Counted from the stretch's first letter, positions 33,801 to 41,883 are shown. The stretch is DNA of 64,000 nt from Paraburkholderia agricolaris (GCF_009455635.1 NZ_QPER01000001.1:3286001-3350000); one strand, 5' to 3'. Numbers and translations: made by a program. Notes: generated by a model from the letters alone, not told the origin.

Positions 33801-36487
33801 AATGTTGCGTTGCTCGCGGAATTGAGACCGCCCTGTGCGGTGAGATTGCCGCCTTGGGCCGTCAGCGCGGTGGTCCCGAGACTGGTCACACTCCCTGTCA
33901 CGGTGAGATTGCCCGTGGCCTGCGCATTGAGGTTGCCACCGCTCAGGACCGCGCCGCTAACCGCGGCGTCCCCGCCATTGGCTTTGAGCGAGGCATTGCC
34001 CACTGCGGTTGCTGCACCCACTGTCAGGCTGGTGCCCGCAGTCGCGCTCAGATTGCCGCCCGTTTGCAACGATCCGGACAAACTGATCGCCTGCCCCGCG
34101 CTCAAGGTTGCATCCGATCCAAAGCCTGCCGTGCCGCCACCCGACAGATTGCGTCCCGCGCTCAGATTGCCTGTGCCATTGCCGGTGATCGCGCCTGAGA
34201 CGATTGCGTCCGTGGCGGCATTCACCGCTGTGTTGCCACCGGTAGCGAGCGCTCCGTCGACTGTCACAGCACCGCTCGTTGCAGTCAGCGTCGTATTGCC
34301 CACCACGCCCGCGCCGCCCACGGTCGCATTGTTGCCAGCCGTAACAGAGAAATTACCGCCAGCTTTTACCGCTGCGGCAAGGTCAGCGTTGCGGCCCGCA
34401 GTGACGATCGCGTCCTGCCCAAAAGTCACGGTCCCGCTCGATGACACATCGCGACCGCCGCTCAGCTTGCCTGCCTTGTTACCCGCAATGCTGCCGGCAA
34501 CGGCCACGTCTGTTGCGGCACTAACGGCGGTGTTTCCGCCGCTGAGGATTGCACCGTTGATCGTTGCAGCGCCACCGCTAGCTGCGAGCGTCGTATCGCC
34601 TGCTGCGGCCGCAGAACCCACGGTCAAGTTATTGCCCGCGGTCACATTCAAGTTTCCGCCTGCCGTCACGGCGCCGGGCAGGCTAACGTTCTGGCCGGCA
34701 GTAAGGGTCGCATTCTGGCCGAAGCTCACGGCGCCGTTCGCCGTGAGATTGCCGCCCGCGCCCAACACACCCGTACCATTACCTGCCAGGGTGCCGGAGA
34801 CATCAAGATCGGCACCGGCGTTTAGCGCCGTGTTGCCGTTTGCCGCAACGTTGCCGCCAAGCGCCATCGTCTGACCGGCAGTGGCGCTGAGGTTCCCGCT
34901 CGTCTGCACGTCTCCTGCGGTCGTTACGTTGCCGCTTTGACCGACCAGTGTGAGGTCGCTCGCCGACGACACGCGACCATTGACCGTCGCGCTGCGCTGC
35001 GCGAGAACCTGCACGGTGCCGCCACCTGAGACAGCGCCGTTCACAGTTGCATCGCGAGCAGCGCTCAGCGCGATCACGCCGGGCGCAGACACGGCGCCGC
35101 CGATGGTCATGTCACCATTGCCGGTGCTGCCGGTCGTCGTCATCGACAGGCTATTGCCTGTCTGCACCGATCCGACCGACATGTCGGCACCGGCCCGAAG
35201 GTTGATGCTTCCATTGGACTGCGCCGTGCCGACGTTCAAGCCACCGCCCGCAGTCATGTTCAGGTCCTGCACCGACTGCACGGACGCTGTCGCTGCGGCG
35301 ATATCCCCGGTTGCGCTGACGGTGTATTGATTCGCAAGGTTGCTGCCGGACATGGACACTTTGCCGGCGCCACTCAGACTTGCCGCCTGTTGCGCATAAG
35401 TTGCGTTCACCGCGATGTCACCGTTCGACGTAACGGTGAGATTGCCTGCTGTCGCCGTCAACGCGCCCTGCGTATTCACGCCCATGCCAGCGGCCGTCGA
35501 GACGATATAGATCTGGCCGCTCGTCACCGATCCGTACTGGTTGGCGTCGATGGCTGTTGCGTTGTTTCCGATCGCGGCCGCCGTATTGACCGCGCCGTTG
35601 GATGCCGTGCCGTAGTTCGTGCCCGATACATCAGATGTCGTCGGGCTCACGAGCTGATTACCCGCGACCAGGTTAATGCGCTGATCCGCCCGCAATGGTG
35701 CCTTCAGACTGATCGTCTGCGCGATCACGTCGATATTGCCAACTGTGCCCTCGATGCCGGCCCCTGGACCGTTTACTCCGGCAGGACCGTTGATCGACAG
35801 ATTGCCGGACGTCACGTTATAGGCAAGCGAACCCGCGTGAGCAAAGTCTGTGGATGCACCTCCGACACCGGTCAGGAATTGCGGCGTGCCCGTGGTCAAC
35901 ACCAGGCCCGTCGCGTTCGTCAGCGAGAGCCCGTTGACGGATATTCCGTTTGGATTACTGACAATGATCGAAGCCGGACTGCCGAATACCTCAAGAGGAC
36001 CAACCAGCGTCGAAGCGGGTCCGGTCGTCGTGACCTGGTTGACGATCACGCTCGCGGCACGGCCGGTGAGATTCGGGTTGGCACCAAGCGTGCCGCCCAG
36101 CAGGGGCGTCCCCGATGTGAGACTGTTGTTGAGTACCAGCCCGTTGCTGTCGATATTGAATGACTGGTAGCTATTGACGCTAATACCGTTGGCGTTCGGC
36201 GCGGCGATATTGACCGCCGGAATACCGGTACTCGTCTGGGTAATGGCAGGTTGAAACGGAATAGGTGCGCGCGGGTCGACGATCGGCGCTGCATGTGCGA
36301 CCTCGTCCAGCATCAGCACACCGGGCAGCAGATAGGTCACCACCGCCATGACACATGCGGTCGCCTTCATCCATAGCGGTCGCGACTGCGCCGCCACACT
36401 GCTTGACGTTACACCAAAAATTTTTGCCTGCCGCGCCGCCTCTATCTGGGCGAGTCGCTGCCTGCTCTCACGAGCACCCCGTAGCAT
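27893..36487 (-). CDS. cdiA: CdiA: giant contact-dependent inhibition / haemagglutinin protein with endonuclease-fold toxin
   Basis: A 2864-residue TpsA protein. An extended N-terminus and signal helix (ACVMAVVTYLLPGVLMLDEV) precede the TPS domain (about 75-320; SNPNGISVNGLSLTNATGLV). Long haemagglutinin-type beta-helix repeats then include three 100-residue tandem copies (551-850). A pre-toxin region with a hydrophobic segment (GMLAVMVVASVMTAGAASAA) ends at the boundary QNEALNN (2604-2610). The CT (2611-2864) finishes with a domain from about 2744 carrying FDGISADGTLLDAKGPGY. Asp and the D-A-K of LDAKG (2789-2791) are the expected restriction-endonuclease-fold residues, so I assign Tox-REase-5. 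It should be exported by the TpsB and delivered into neighbouring cells to cut nucleic acid. Confidence 0.93.
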   Translation of the reverse strand: MLRGARESRQRLAQIEAARQAKIFGVTSSSVAAQSRPLWMKATACVMAVVTYLLPGVLMLDEVAHAAPIVDPRAPIPFQPAITQTSTGIPAVNIAAPNANGISVNSYQSFNIDSNGLVLNNSLTSGTPLLGGTLGANPNLTGRAASVIVNQVTTTGPASTLVGPLEVFGSPASIIVSNPNGISVNGLSLTNATGLVLTTGTPQFLTGVGGASTDFAHAGSLAYNVTSGNLSINGPAGVNGPGAGIEGTVGNIDVIAQTISLKAPLRADQRINLVAGNQLVSPTTSDVSGTNYGTASNGAVNTAAAIGNNATAIDANQYGSVTSGQIYIVSTAAGMGVNTQGALTATAGNLTVTSNGDIAVNATYAQQAASLSGAGKVSMSGSNLANQYTVSATGDIAAATASVQSVQDLNMTAGGGLNVGTAQSNGSINLRAGADMSVGSVQTGNSLSMTTTGSTGNGDMTIGGAVSAPGVIALSAARDATVNGAVSGGGTVQVLAQRSATVNGRVSSASDLTLVGQSGNVTTAGDVQTSGNLSATAGQTMALGGNVAANGNTALNAGADLDVSGTLAGNGTGVLGAGGNLTANGAVSFGQNATLTAGQNVSLPGAVTAGGNLNVTAGNNLTVGSAAAAGDTTLAASGGAATINGAILSGGNTAVSAATDVAVAGSIAGNKAGKLSGGRDVSSSGTVTFGQDAIVTAGRNADLAAAVKAGGNFSVTAGNNATVGGAGVVGNTTLTATSGAVTVDGALATGGNTAVNAATDAIVSGAITGNGTGNLSAGRNLSGGGTAGFGSDATLSAGQAISLSGSLQTGGNLSATAGTSLTVGAATAVGNASLKANGGDAAVSGAVLSGGNLNAQATGNLTVTGSVTSLGTTALTAQGGNLTAQGGLNSASNATLAAAHNLAVTGTTQVGGDATLTGSNVSTGGTTTVSGNLVATAQNGLDLSAGQLNVVKNATLSGVNVTTGNALIGGNLSANASNQLTTAGAKTLVQGSATLSGVSAVVNTGSVLAGGALTVGGANVTNAANASLISTAATTVNATNLNNQGSIAGLTTAVTANGALTNNGGAIIGTNSLNVTTGSLAGNNNGVIFAGSTSAASPGTPGDATVTVTGGNGTFNNAGGQILAQHNLTLNLLNQAFDPSAASSGTFNLGNALTINTLQLNNSGTWAMPGNSVAISATQGFSNSGTISKAGDITLSTNGTLINSGTISAGNDVNLSGTIVNQAGATIHANEDINLNGATTNQGTVSAVRDVNLNGSSYDNSGASTGAGRNLTANLSGDLTNVGGKITAQNDITINAADVNNSRAGANTTTTTTSSTTIAAAGMGSAFLSTAIGSLTFSGSTTNPIDGSTNTYSGSLTGRIGDFQPASATDVTAADLSGGTFNGIALPLVTQTTTTTQPTGQAGVIAAGHDLSITTGALNNHGSTISAGNNITLNVASLDNGGDAATSTITDSIDSAAYATFLTQLKAAYTAGTLAPMLQPIDDQGNPAPGNYTATSANILTTSAPPAAQTSTVTVYTNQNAGQIVAGKDLSLTGTAGGLTNAGGLYAVEDMRVTASSFTNQGYHTDSVTSKTGCAAGVSVGQCGYLGTVISYPDQIINYQRPGQDFTDAMTNAEFYAALLHFYATYGPGNDAANIYGDQTVTQSYSYTQTNNTVFAGRDLIIAAPTVSNTYGNLLAGRDVVMGGAGTTRGNSDPGNPQTNLTQSASVTNTSGNIQAGRDIAISTAALTNTLSAAVQIYQNFGKTAVAGCSGANLHYCDAFTDQQSGDASTITANRNLSFSVGTLVNTGSLITAGAQASIAATSTVTNQDQTLNAYWHDAFYGIVIGGSKPPDNFGCGTAANCSTLFGSAYHGGDSVQPPTPYKSLSGTIQAPSLSVTAGGQLQNSGNVLGQQVALTGATLVNGLTSPAVYTPQPTGSSQLVPLGPVGTPVVASNAAILAGGIVTIGSGLAGASGVAGGIAANSSGSLGTAGSTSTGVTAPGNAAGSITAPALELGSPPPPVSPGITVATGASATSGAPNINYLVNSPASLVIGNIGPNQLLANLPASLQPNTTQFYYDPFSENQLLQQAALAQTGQASFVSGLSYDNTKQSSVTDQEKKALYGNAIQYAEANNIALGTALTQGQIAALDKPMLWYVEESVPEPGCTATGTASCPTVDALMPQVYLPQNYAVVQHDGTISGQSVTLTASNGGAITNTGSITATDTLTVNAGSLTNQQRSTDIGTQSTYVPDLYELITTTGTVAQQGGFMSAGNYQLNVDAVNQIGGVLQKLNADGTVDAAGTQQQLAALKAQLGSSFTQSTVQNDLHTDVTSLADSEGMFQTIGMLAVMVVASVMTAGAASAAIGAGADAGSTFAAGAAATTTTEGVAMPAVAAGLGNIALSAGIAGMASSALGQAANGSFSLNSMLESGATAFLTAGLTNGITVSDGTPGWTWTASPDSLASLAGVQSVGNALVPQAGQVTASTVFAQGAGIAGEATIQAGVQTAIGGGSFLTNLKNDAVSDVAAAGAYAIGSGTDPLTFANVAEHAVLGCAASAAEGNGCAGGALGAATSAVVTPFALAGIDPNGTAPDAGQTAAIAAIAMLAGGGVAGALGQNAASGATWAQNEALNNDLASLLHIQAAVGAANDATDWIGGQLASAGRGAVNMGNQFIGLMNANSGQTPPADPNNQIAGANNGGNPPATGGAVVTPPLVACGPAGCVVTPPVAAPGMPGYMPSNAILSNGEGSSGSGNSTTGQSTSNAGGNWTPVNESMSPQAQAYQTQITGVTGQAYVVNGVKFDGISADGTLLDAKGPGYANFVGSNGEFQPWFAGQYSLIDQAERQVAAAQGQSIQWSVAEPSAATAIKNLLSDEGIKGVSVIYQPPK
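33938..34837 (-). repeat. Three 300-bp in-frame tandem repeats in cdiA
   Basis: Residues 551-650, 651-750 and 751-850 of CdiA are successive 100-residue units, each beginning GNTA(L/V) and ending in a glycine before the next GN. The repeat is imperfect but register is exact for three copies. It adds stalk length and is a site for recombinational expansion or contraction. Confidence 0.75.
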
Positions 36488-36496
36488 TATTTTCTT

Positions 36497-36518
36497 ATCC
36501 GAATTTATTTTTTCGGAT
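36497..36518 (-). promoter_or_regulatory. Leader hairpin just upstream of the cdiA start
   Basis: On the coding strand ATCCGAA-8 nt-TTCGGAT forms a 7-bp hairpin ending 9 nt before the cdiA ATG. The only Shine-Dalgarno-like sequence (GGAT) lies in its 3' arm, so folding could hide the ribosome site. The surrounding leader is markedly AT-rich. Confidence 0.4.
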
Positions 36519-36769
36519 CGAATCTTACCGAATCTTCCGACGAATGAAGATCAGTAAATGCTTGGCTGTCTTTTTCAAGACACAGATTTACGATGCATTA
36601 ATTCCAGATGCATAGCCTTACATTTGTATTTCAATTTTAATTTAAATTTCAAAGATGAAGTTTGAAGCCGGCATATCGATTGGACTTAACAGTGAGCGCA
36701 AAGTCAGCACAACGCGAAAGTGGGTTCGCGAGCAAACACCACTTCTGCCAATAATTTTGCCTACTTCTG
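36519..36769. promoter_or_regulatory. AT-rich upstream region of cdiA
   Basis: About 250 nt of unusually AT-rich sequence (for example ATTTCAATTTTAATTTAAATTTC near 36630-36655) lies upstream of cdiA and holds no credible gene. It should contain the cdiA promoter. AT-rich leaders of this kind are commonly bound by H-NS-like silencers, but that is inference. Confidence 0.4.
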
Positions 36770-37112
36770 ATGATTGCCCCTGCTGTCGCACATGGCCCAG
36801 ACAGCGCAGCGGCATCTTCCACGGCTACGGTGTCCGTCGATACAGGACTCGTTACCGTCCTCAAGGGCGCAATCTGGGTCGGTAGCCTATTCATTGCTAT
36901 TTTTACCTTTATCTGGATCGTATTTTCTCGGCATGAATGTGCGCAAGGCGCGCACGACGCTACTGGATGCCCAAAAAGAAACCGGGAAATGCTCGCGGAA
37001 CTGAAAGTGATTTAGAGGCGTTGAAGGGACCAAAGGCAAGCTGACGCAGTTGGGAGCACAGCTTGAAGAAGCGAGGAGACTTGACCTGACAGGTAGTCGG
37101 CAAGCGAATTAA
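36770..37112 (+). pseudogene. Broken small membrane-protein gene
   Basis: The region reads like a small gene with frameshifts. Frame 2 gives a membrane helix (AIWVGSLFIAIFTFIWIVFS). The adjoining frame continues with LGMNVRKARTTLLDAQKETG. After two in-frame stops the same frame gives GTKGKLTQLGAQLEEARRLD up to TAA at 37110-37112. A membrane anchor plus coiled coil is the simplest ancestral product. The family is not recognised. No intact gene is seen in the rest of 36519-37139. Confidence 0.35.
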
Positions 37113-37126
37113 CAAAGCCGTTTCGT

Positions 37127-37172
37127 GAGCCAAAAAACAAAAAGCCGTTGAATCCTTTACGATTCAACGGCT
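37127..37172 (-). terminator. Rho-independent terminator downstream of tRNA-Ser
   Basis: A perfect 12-bp stem (AGCCGTTGAATC at 37143-37154, GATTCAACGGCT at 37161-37172) with a 6-nt loop is followed on the minus strand by TTTTGTTTTTT. It lies 14 nt past the 3' end of the tRNA and is a textbook intrinsic terminator. Confidence 0.92.
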
Positions 37173-37185
37173 TATCATTCATTTC

Positions 37186-37276
37186 TGGCGGAGAGACGGG
37201 GATTCGAACCCCGGATAGGTTATTAACCTATACACGCTTTCCAGGCGTGCGACTTAAACCGCTCATCCATCTCTCC
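37186..37276 (-). tRNA. tRNA-Ser (anticodon GGA)
   Basis: A 91-nt tRNA with acceptor stem GGAGAGA/TCTCTCC, discriminator G, encoded CCA end, a T-arm GGTTCGAATCC and the long variable arm typical of serine tRNA. The anticodon loop reads CTGGAAA, giving anticodon GGA for UCC/UCU codons. A terminator follows. Its neighbouring CDI island makes it a candidate integration landmark, but no duplicated 3' end was seen. Confidence 0.95.
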
Positions 37277-37336
37277 GGCGGGGAGCCGAATTATAGCAAA
37301 CTTCGCGCCCTGCGCCACACCCATGCGCAAACCCGC

Positions 37337-39355
37337 TTAAGGATGCCGGATGTAGTCCACCAGCGCCCTCGTATAAGCGTCCGGTTTCCGGTCGATCAGA
37401 CTCACACCAATCGCCACCAGAAACCCTGCCGGCACGCCGAACACGCCGGAGCTGATCGGCTCGATCCCAAACCACCGCGCGCCGGCAAAGCCAGTCATCT
37501 GCGTAAAGAACGGATACGTCGAGACGATGTAGTAAATGCACACCACCAGCCCCGCCACCATGCCCGCCACGGCCCCAAGCCGCGTGGTGCGTTTCCAGAA
37601 CACGCCCAGCACCAGCACCGGAAACAGACTCGAAGCCGCCAGCGAAAACGCCGCGCCCACCAGAAACAGAATATTCCCCGTATTCAGCGAAGCCACATAC
37701 GACGCGAATAGCGCCACGCCCAGCAACAGAATCTTCGAGATGGTCACGCGCCGCTGGCTCGATGCCGTCGGATCGATCATGTGATAGTAGACATCGTGCG
37801 ACAACGCGTTGGCGATCGTCAGCAGCAACCCATCAGCGGTCGAAAGCGCCGCGGCCAGCGCGCCGGCCGCGATCAGCCCCGACATCACATATGGCAGCCC
37901 AGCGATCTCGGGCGCGGCGAGCACCACCATATCCGGCTGCATCTGAATCTCGCTCCAGCGCACAATGCCGTCGCCATTCGTATCGGCCAGGCTGATCAGA
38001 CTCGGTTCGACCTTGCGCCACTGCGTAAGCCACTGCGGCAAATCGGCAAAGTGATGGCCTACCAGATTAGTCAATATCTCGTACTTGATCAGCACGGCCA
38101 GCACAGGCACCGTCAGATAAAACAGCGCGACGAAGAACAACGTCCAGCCGACCGAGCGTCGCGCGGAAGCCACCGAAGTCGTGGTGTTGTAGCGCGTCAG
38201 GATGTGCGGCAAGCTCGCCGTGCCAAGCGACAGGCACAGCAGCAGCGACAGGAAATTGCGCTCATGGGTGCGCCGGTCCTCTTCGCTCGTAGCGGGAAAC
38301 GGCTCGTGCATCGGCACCGGTGCGGCCGCGCGCGTCAGCATCTCGTCGCGGCGCTGGGTCCACACGATCTGCGCGGCGGCGGCGTCGCGTGGAAATTGCT
38401 CGAGCGATCTTTCGCGCTCCTTGATCTCTCGTAATGGACCATTGTGGCGACGCAAGTCCGCGACTTCCTGCATGAGGCGCAGTTTCTCGTCAACGAACGA
38501 TTGCGGCAGCGTATCGAGCCGCATCTGCATCAGATCGGCACGCCGCCGATAGTCGTCGCGTACGGTCTGCTCGAGCGGCGCCTCGCGCACCTGCTTCTCG
38601 AGACCTTCGACGCGCTCCATCAAGCGTCCGTAGTTGAACTGCGGCACCCAGCCAAGGCCATCCTTATGCGCGATCATCGACACGGGAATCAGAATCGCCG
38701 CGATCAGGATGATGTATTGCGCGACCTGAGTCCACGTCACGGCACGCATGCCACCCAGAAACGAGCACACGAGAATCCCCGCGAGCCCGCAGAAAATGCC
38801 GACCGCGAAATCCACGCCGATAAAACGCGTCGCAATCAGGCCGACACCCTGAATCTGCGCAACCAGGTAAACGAACGAGCACAGGATCGCCGCTAACGCA
38901 GCGAGTCCGCGCACCGCGTTGCTCGAAAAGCGCGTGCCGAGAAAGTCGGGAATCGTGTAGCGTGCGAGCTTGCGCACGTACGGTGCGAGCAGAAATGCAA
39001 CGAGGCAATAGCCGCCGGTCCAACCCATCAGGTACGCGAGACCGTCGTAGCCGGTCGCATAGATGGACCCGGCAAGGCCAATGAACGACGCCGCGGATAA
39101 CCAGTCAGCCGCAGTCGCCATGCCGTTGAAGAAGGACGGCACGCGCCGCCCGGCCACGTAGTATTCAACAAGGTCGGACGTGCGCGACAGCAAGCCGATC
39201 ACCGCATACACCGCGATCGGCACGAACAGGAACACATAGCCGATCCATACGCCAGGCCCGGTGGTCCGCTCGATACGCCACATCACGTAGATGAAAAGCA
39301 GGAAGCCGAGCGTATAAAGCGCGTAGGAGCGGATCAGACGGTTCGTGAGCTTCAT
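37337..39355 (-). CDS. Sodium:solute symporter (SSS family, VC_2705/ActP-like)
   Basis: A 672-residue inner-membrane symporter. The start MKLTNRLIRSYALYTLG (39355) follows the previous gene's stop by 4 nt. About twelve or thirteen membrane segments include YYVAGRRVPSFFNGMATAAD, the SSS signature. A roughly 150-residue hydrophilic insert (about 255-375, rich in Arg and Glu with coiled-coil character) splits the protein, as in symporters paired with DUF4212 subunits. Acs next door suggests acetate or another short monocarboxylate as substrate. This is inferred from context. Confidence 0.9.
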   Translation of the reverse strand: MKLTNRLIRSYALYTLGFLLFIYVMWRIERTTGPGVWIGYVFLFVPIAVYAVIGLLSRTSDLVEYYVAGRRVPSFFNGMATAADWLSAASFIGLAGSIYATGYDGLAYLMGWTGGYCLVAFLLAPYVRKLARYTIPDFLGTRFSSNAVRGLAALAAILCSFVYLVAQIQGVGLIATRFIGVDFAVGIFCGLAGILVCSFLGGMRAVTWTQVAQYIILIAAILIPVSMIAHKDGLGWVPQFNYGRLMERVEGLEKQVREAPLEQTVRDDYRRRADLMQMRLDTLPQSFVDEKLRLMQEVADLRRHNGPLREIKERERSLEQFPRDAAAAQIVWTQRRDEMLTRAAAPVPMHEPFPATSEEDRRTHERNFLSLLLCLSLGTASLPHILTRYNTTTSVASARRSVGWTLFFVALFYLTVPVLAVLIKYEILTNLVGHHFADLPQWLTQWRKVEPSLISLADTNGDGIVRWSEIQMQPDMVVLAAPEIAGLPYVMSGLIAAGALAAALSTADGLLLTIANALSHDVYYHMIDPTASSQRRVTISKILLLGVALFASYVASLNTGNILFLVGAAFSLAASSLFPVLVLGVFWKRTTRLGAVAGMVAGLVVCIYYIVSTYPFFTQMTGFAGARWFGIEPISSGVFGVPAGFLVAIGVSLIDRKPDAYTRALVDYIRHP

Positions 39356-39359
39356 CGGC

Positions 39360-39752
39360 TCAGCTTCCGCGCGCGGTGGGCGCACGGGAATCGGCACCGG
39401 TGCTGCTTAGGCTGCTGACACTCGCATCCGCATCGAAAGCGCGTTGCAGACGGCGATCGGCGCGCTGCATGAGCACGATATAAACCACGATCAACGCGAC
39501 GTAGAGCAGAATCGCCCCTTGCGCACCGAAGTAGAACGGCAACCTGAAGCCGATAAAGCGCACCTGATCCAACGCCGGCGCCACCAGCGGCAAAACGAAC
39601 GACACCACGAAGCCCACCGTCATCAACGCCGCGATCAACGCAAGATTGAAGCGCCAGTACTTCTGATGCGCGCGCGCCATCGCAGCCGAGACCGCAGGCG
39701 GTTCGGGCACGGGATTGATCGTAGCGTGAGAGGTGTGGTGCGGCGCGGCCAT
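39360..39752 (-). CDS. DUF4212 small subunit of the symporter
   Basis: A 130-residue membrane protein with two hydrophobic helices (LALIAALMTVGFVVSFVLPL and GAQGAILLYVALIVVYIVLM) and the family-like motif QKYWRFN ahead of the first helix. DUF4212 proteins are usually encoded directly before SSS symporters, as here, with a 4-nt gap. The start is unsure: ATG 39752 is chosen, but ATG 39680 (MARAHQKYW) is also possible and would leave room for a leader after the upstream terminator. Confidence 0.82.
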   Translation of the reverse strand: MAAPHHTSHATINPVPEPPAVSAAMARAHQKYWRFNLALIAALMTVGFVVSFVLPLVAPALDQVRFIGFRLPFYFGAQGAILLYVALIVVYIVLMQRADRRLQRAFDADASVSSLSSTGADSRAPTARGS

Positions 39753-39765
39753 GCGCCTATGTATC

Positions 39766-39812
39766 AAAAAGCCACCGGGCAGGCAATCGGGATTGTCCGC
39801 GCAGTGGCTTTA
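39766..39812 (-). terminator. Intrinsic terminator between acs and the symporter genes
   Basis: On the minus strand a long imperfect stem (AAGCCACTGCGCGGACAAT pairing with ATTGCCTGCCCGGTGGCTT, with wobble pairs) is followed by TTTTTG. It lies 88 nt beyond the acs stop and only 14 nt before the chosen ATG of the DUF4212 gene. Confidence 0.7.
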
Positions 39813-39900
39813 ACGGCCTGACGTGAGTGGTCGATACCCGGGTTCAGACAAGGGCGCATCGTTCGACACACCCTTGCTGCAAACCCAGGCAAACCCAAGC

Positions 39901-41883
39901 TCAGAGCGACTCGCCGAGCTGATCGAGAATCGCCGGGTTCTCCAGCGTCGAGACGTCCTGGGTGATTTCCTCGCCCTTCGCAAGCGAGCGCAACAGGCGG
40001 CGCATGATCTTGCCCGAACGCGTCTTCGGCAGGTTCTCGCCGAAGCGGATGTCCTTCGGCTTGGCGATCGGACCGATTTCCCTGGCAACCCAGGCACGCA
40101 GTTCGTTGGCGAGCTTCACCGCTTCCTCGCCTTCAGGACGCGCGCGCTTGAGCACCACGAAGGCACACACGGCTTCGCCGGTAGTCGCATCGGGACGGCC
40201 CACCACGGCCGCTTCCGCCACCATCGGGTTCGACACCAGCGCCGATTCGATCTCCATCGTGCCGAGACGGTGGCCGGACACGTTGAGCACATCGTCGATG
40301 CGGCCCATGATCGTGAAGTAGCCGGTGTCCTTGTCGCGCACCGCGCCATCGCCGGCGAGATACAGCGTGCCGCCGAGTTCCTCGGGGAAGTAGCTCTTTC
40401 TGTAACGATCCGGATCGCCCCACACGTTGCGCAGCATTGCGGGCCACGGACGCTTCACCACCAGAATGCCACCCTGCCCGTTCGGTACGTCCTGGCCGGT
40501 TTCATCGACCACCGCCGCCATGATGCCCGGCAGCGGCAGCGTGCACGAACCCGGCACCAAAGGCGTCGCGCCCGGCAGCGGCGTAATCATGTGGCCGCCG
40601 GTTTCGGTTTGCCACCACGTATCGACGATCGGGCAACGGCCGCCGCCGACGTTCTCGTGATACCACACCCATGCTTCCGGATTGATCGGCTCGCCGACCG
40701 TGCCGATAATGCGCAGCGTCGACAGATCGTAGCTCTTCGGATGCACTTTCGCGTCTGCTTCGGCGGCCTTGATCAGGGAGCGGATCGCTGTGGGCGCGGT
40801 ATAGAACAGCGTGACCTTGTGCTTCGCGATCATGTCCCAGAAGCGGCCGGCGTTCGGATAGGTCGGCACGCCTTCGAACACGACCTGAGTGCCGCCGAGC
40901 GTCAACGGTCCATACGTGATGTAGCTGTGGCCAGTAATCCAGCCGATGTCGGCGGTACACCAGAACACGTCCGTGGGCTTCCAGTCGAACGTCCACTTCA
41001 TGGTCTGCGCGGCCCACAGCAGATAGCCGCCGGTGCTGTGCTGCACGCCCTTCGGCTTGCCGGTCGAGCCCGACGTATACAGAATGAAAAGCGGATGCTC
41101 GGCGCCGACCCATTCAGGCGCGCATTGATCCGATTCGGCCTGCGTGAGTTCGTGCATCCACAGATCGCGGCTGTCGTCCCACGCGATCTTGCCGCCGGTG
41201 CGCTTGTAGACGATCACGCTCTTCACCGCATCGCAACCGCCCATGGCGATGGCTTCGTCGGCGATGTTTTTCAGCGGCAAGGCTTTGCCGCCGCGCATCT
41301 GTTCGTCGGACGTGACGAGCGCGACGGCGCCCACATCCACCAGCCGCTCATTGAGCGACTTCGACGAGAAGCCGCCGAACACCACCGAATGCGTCGCGCC
41401 GATCCGTGCGCAGGCCTGCATCGCGACAATGCCTTCGATCGACATCGGCATATAGATCACGACGCGATCGCCCTTCTTCACGCCGCGCTTCTTCAACGCG
41501 TTCGCAAAACGCGACACGCGTTGCAGCAGATCGTTATAGGTGACGTTGGTGACAGTGCCGTCGTCGGCTTCGAAGACGATCGCAACGCGCTCGCCATTGC
41601 CGGCTTCGACGTGACGGTCGATGCTGTTATACGACGCGTTCAACTGGCCGTCTTCGAACCAGGTATAGAAAGGCGCCTTCGATTCGTCGAGCACCTTGCT
41701 GAAGGGCTTATTCCAGCTTAGCGTCTCGCGAGCGAGGCGCCCCCAGAAACCCTCGTAATCGCGTTCCGCTTCGGCGGCCAGCGCCCGGTACGCATCCATG
41801 CCGGAGATCGTCGCACCAGCCACTGCTTCAGCGGAGGGCGGGAAAACACGGCGTTCCTGAAGAACCGATTCAATCGCAGACAT
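39901..41883 (-). CDS. acs: Acetyl-CoA synthetase (AMP-forming)
   Basis: A 660-residue enzyme making acetyl-CoA from acetate, ATP and CoA through acetyl-AMP. Motifs in order: [14 protein letters not shown] (P-loop-like A3), TWWQTETGG (A5), [20 protein letters not shown] (A8 hinge region) and the lysine motif [10 protein letters not shown] near the C-terminus, whose Lys is the acetylation-controlled residue in this family. AAGGGG precedes the ATG at 41883; length is standard. The symporter pair downstream likely supplies acetate. The acs leader has a strong GGCGCGCC inverted pair at 41924-41942. Confidence 0.96.
   Translation of the reverse strand: MSAIESVLQERRVFPPSAEAVAGATISGMDAYRALAAEAERDYEGFWGRLARETLSWNKPFSKVLDESKAPFYTWFEDGQLNASYNSIDRHVEAGNGERVAIVFEADDGTVTNVTYNDLLQRVSRFANALKKRGVKKGDRVVIYMPMSIEGIVAMQACARIGATHSVVFGGFSSKSLNERLVDVGAVALVTSDEQMRGGKALPLKNIADEAIAMGGCDAVKSVIVYKRTGGKIAWDDSRDLWMHELTQAESDQCAPEWVGAEHPLFILYTSGSTGKPKGVQHSTGGYLLWAAQTMKWTFDWKPTDVFWCTADIGWITGHSYITYGPLTLGGTQVVFEGVPTYPNAGRFWDMIAKHKVTLFYTAPTAIRSLIKAAEADAKVHPKSYDLSTLRIIGTVGEPINPEAWVWYHENVGGGRCPIVDTWWQTETGGHMITPLPGATPLVPGSCTLPLPGIMAAVVDETGQDVPNGQGGILVVKRPWPAMLRNVWGDPDRYRKSYFPEELGGTLYLAGDGAVRDKDTGYFTIMGRIDDVLNVSGHRLGTMEIESALVSNPMVAEAAVVGRPDATTGEAVCAFVVLKRARPEGEEAVKLANELRAWVAREIGPIAKPKDIRFGENLPKTRSGKIMRRLLRSLAKGEEITQDVSTLENPAILDQLGESL

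Noticed and set aside
33938..34837. CRISPR-like repetition in the 33-35 kb region
   Set aside because: The repetition is in-frame coding repeat of CdiA with a 300-bp period, without short conserved repeats and unique spacers.
16734..37190. Duplicated tRNA-Ser end marking an integrated island
   Set aside because: I looked for a copy of the tRNA 3' segment on the far side of the CDI island and saw none by eye; a proper search is needed.
39823..41721. Long plus-strand frame (about 632 codons) opposite acs
   Set aside because: It is the antisense shadow of acs, rich in Arg/His/Gln with no recognisable domains; Acs on the other strand has all its motifs.
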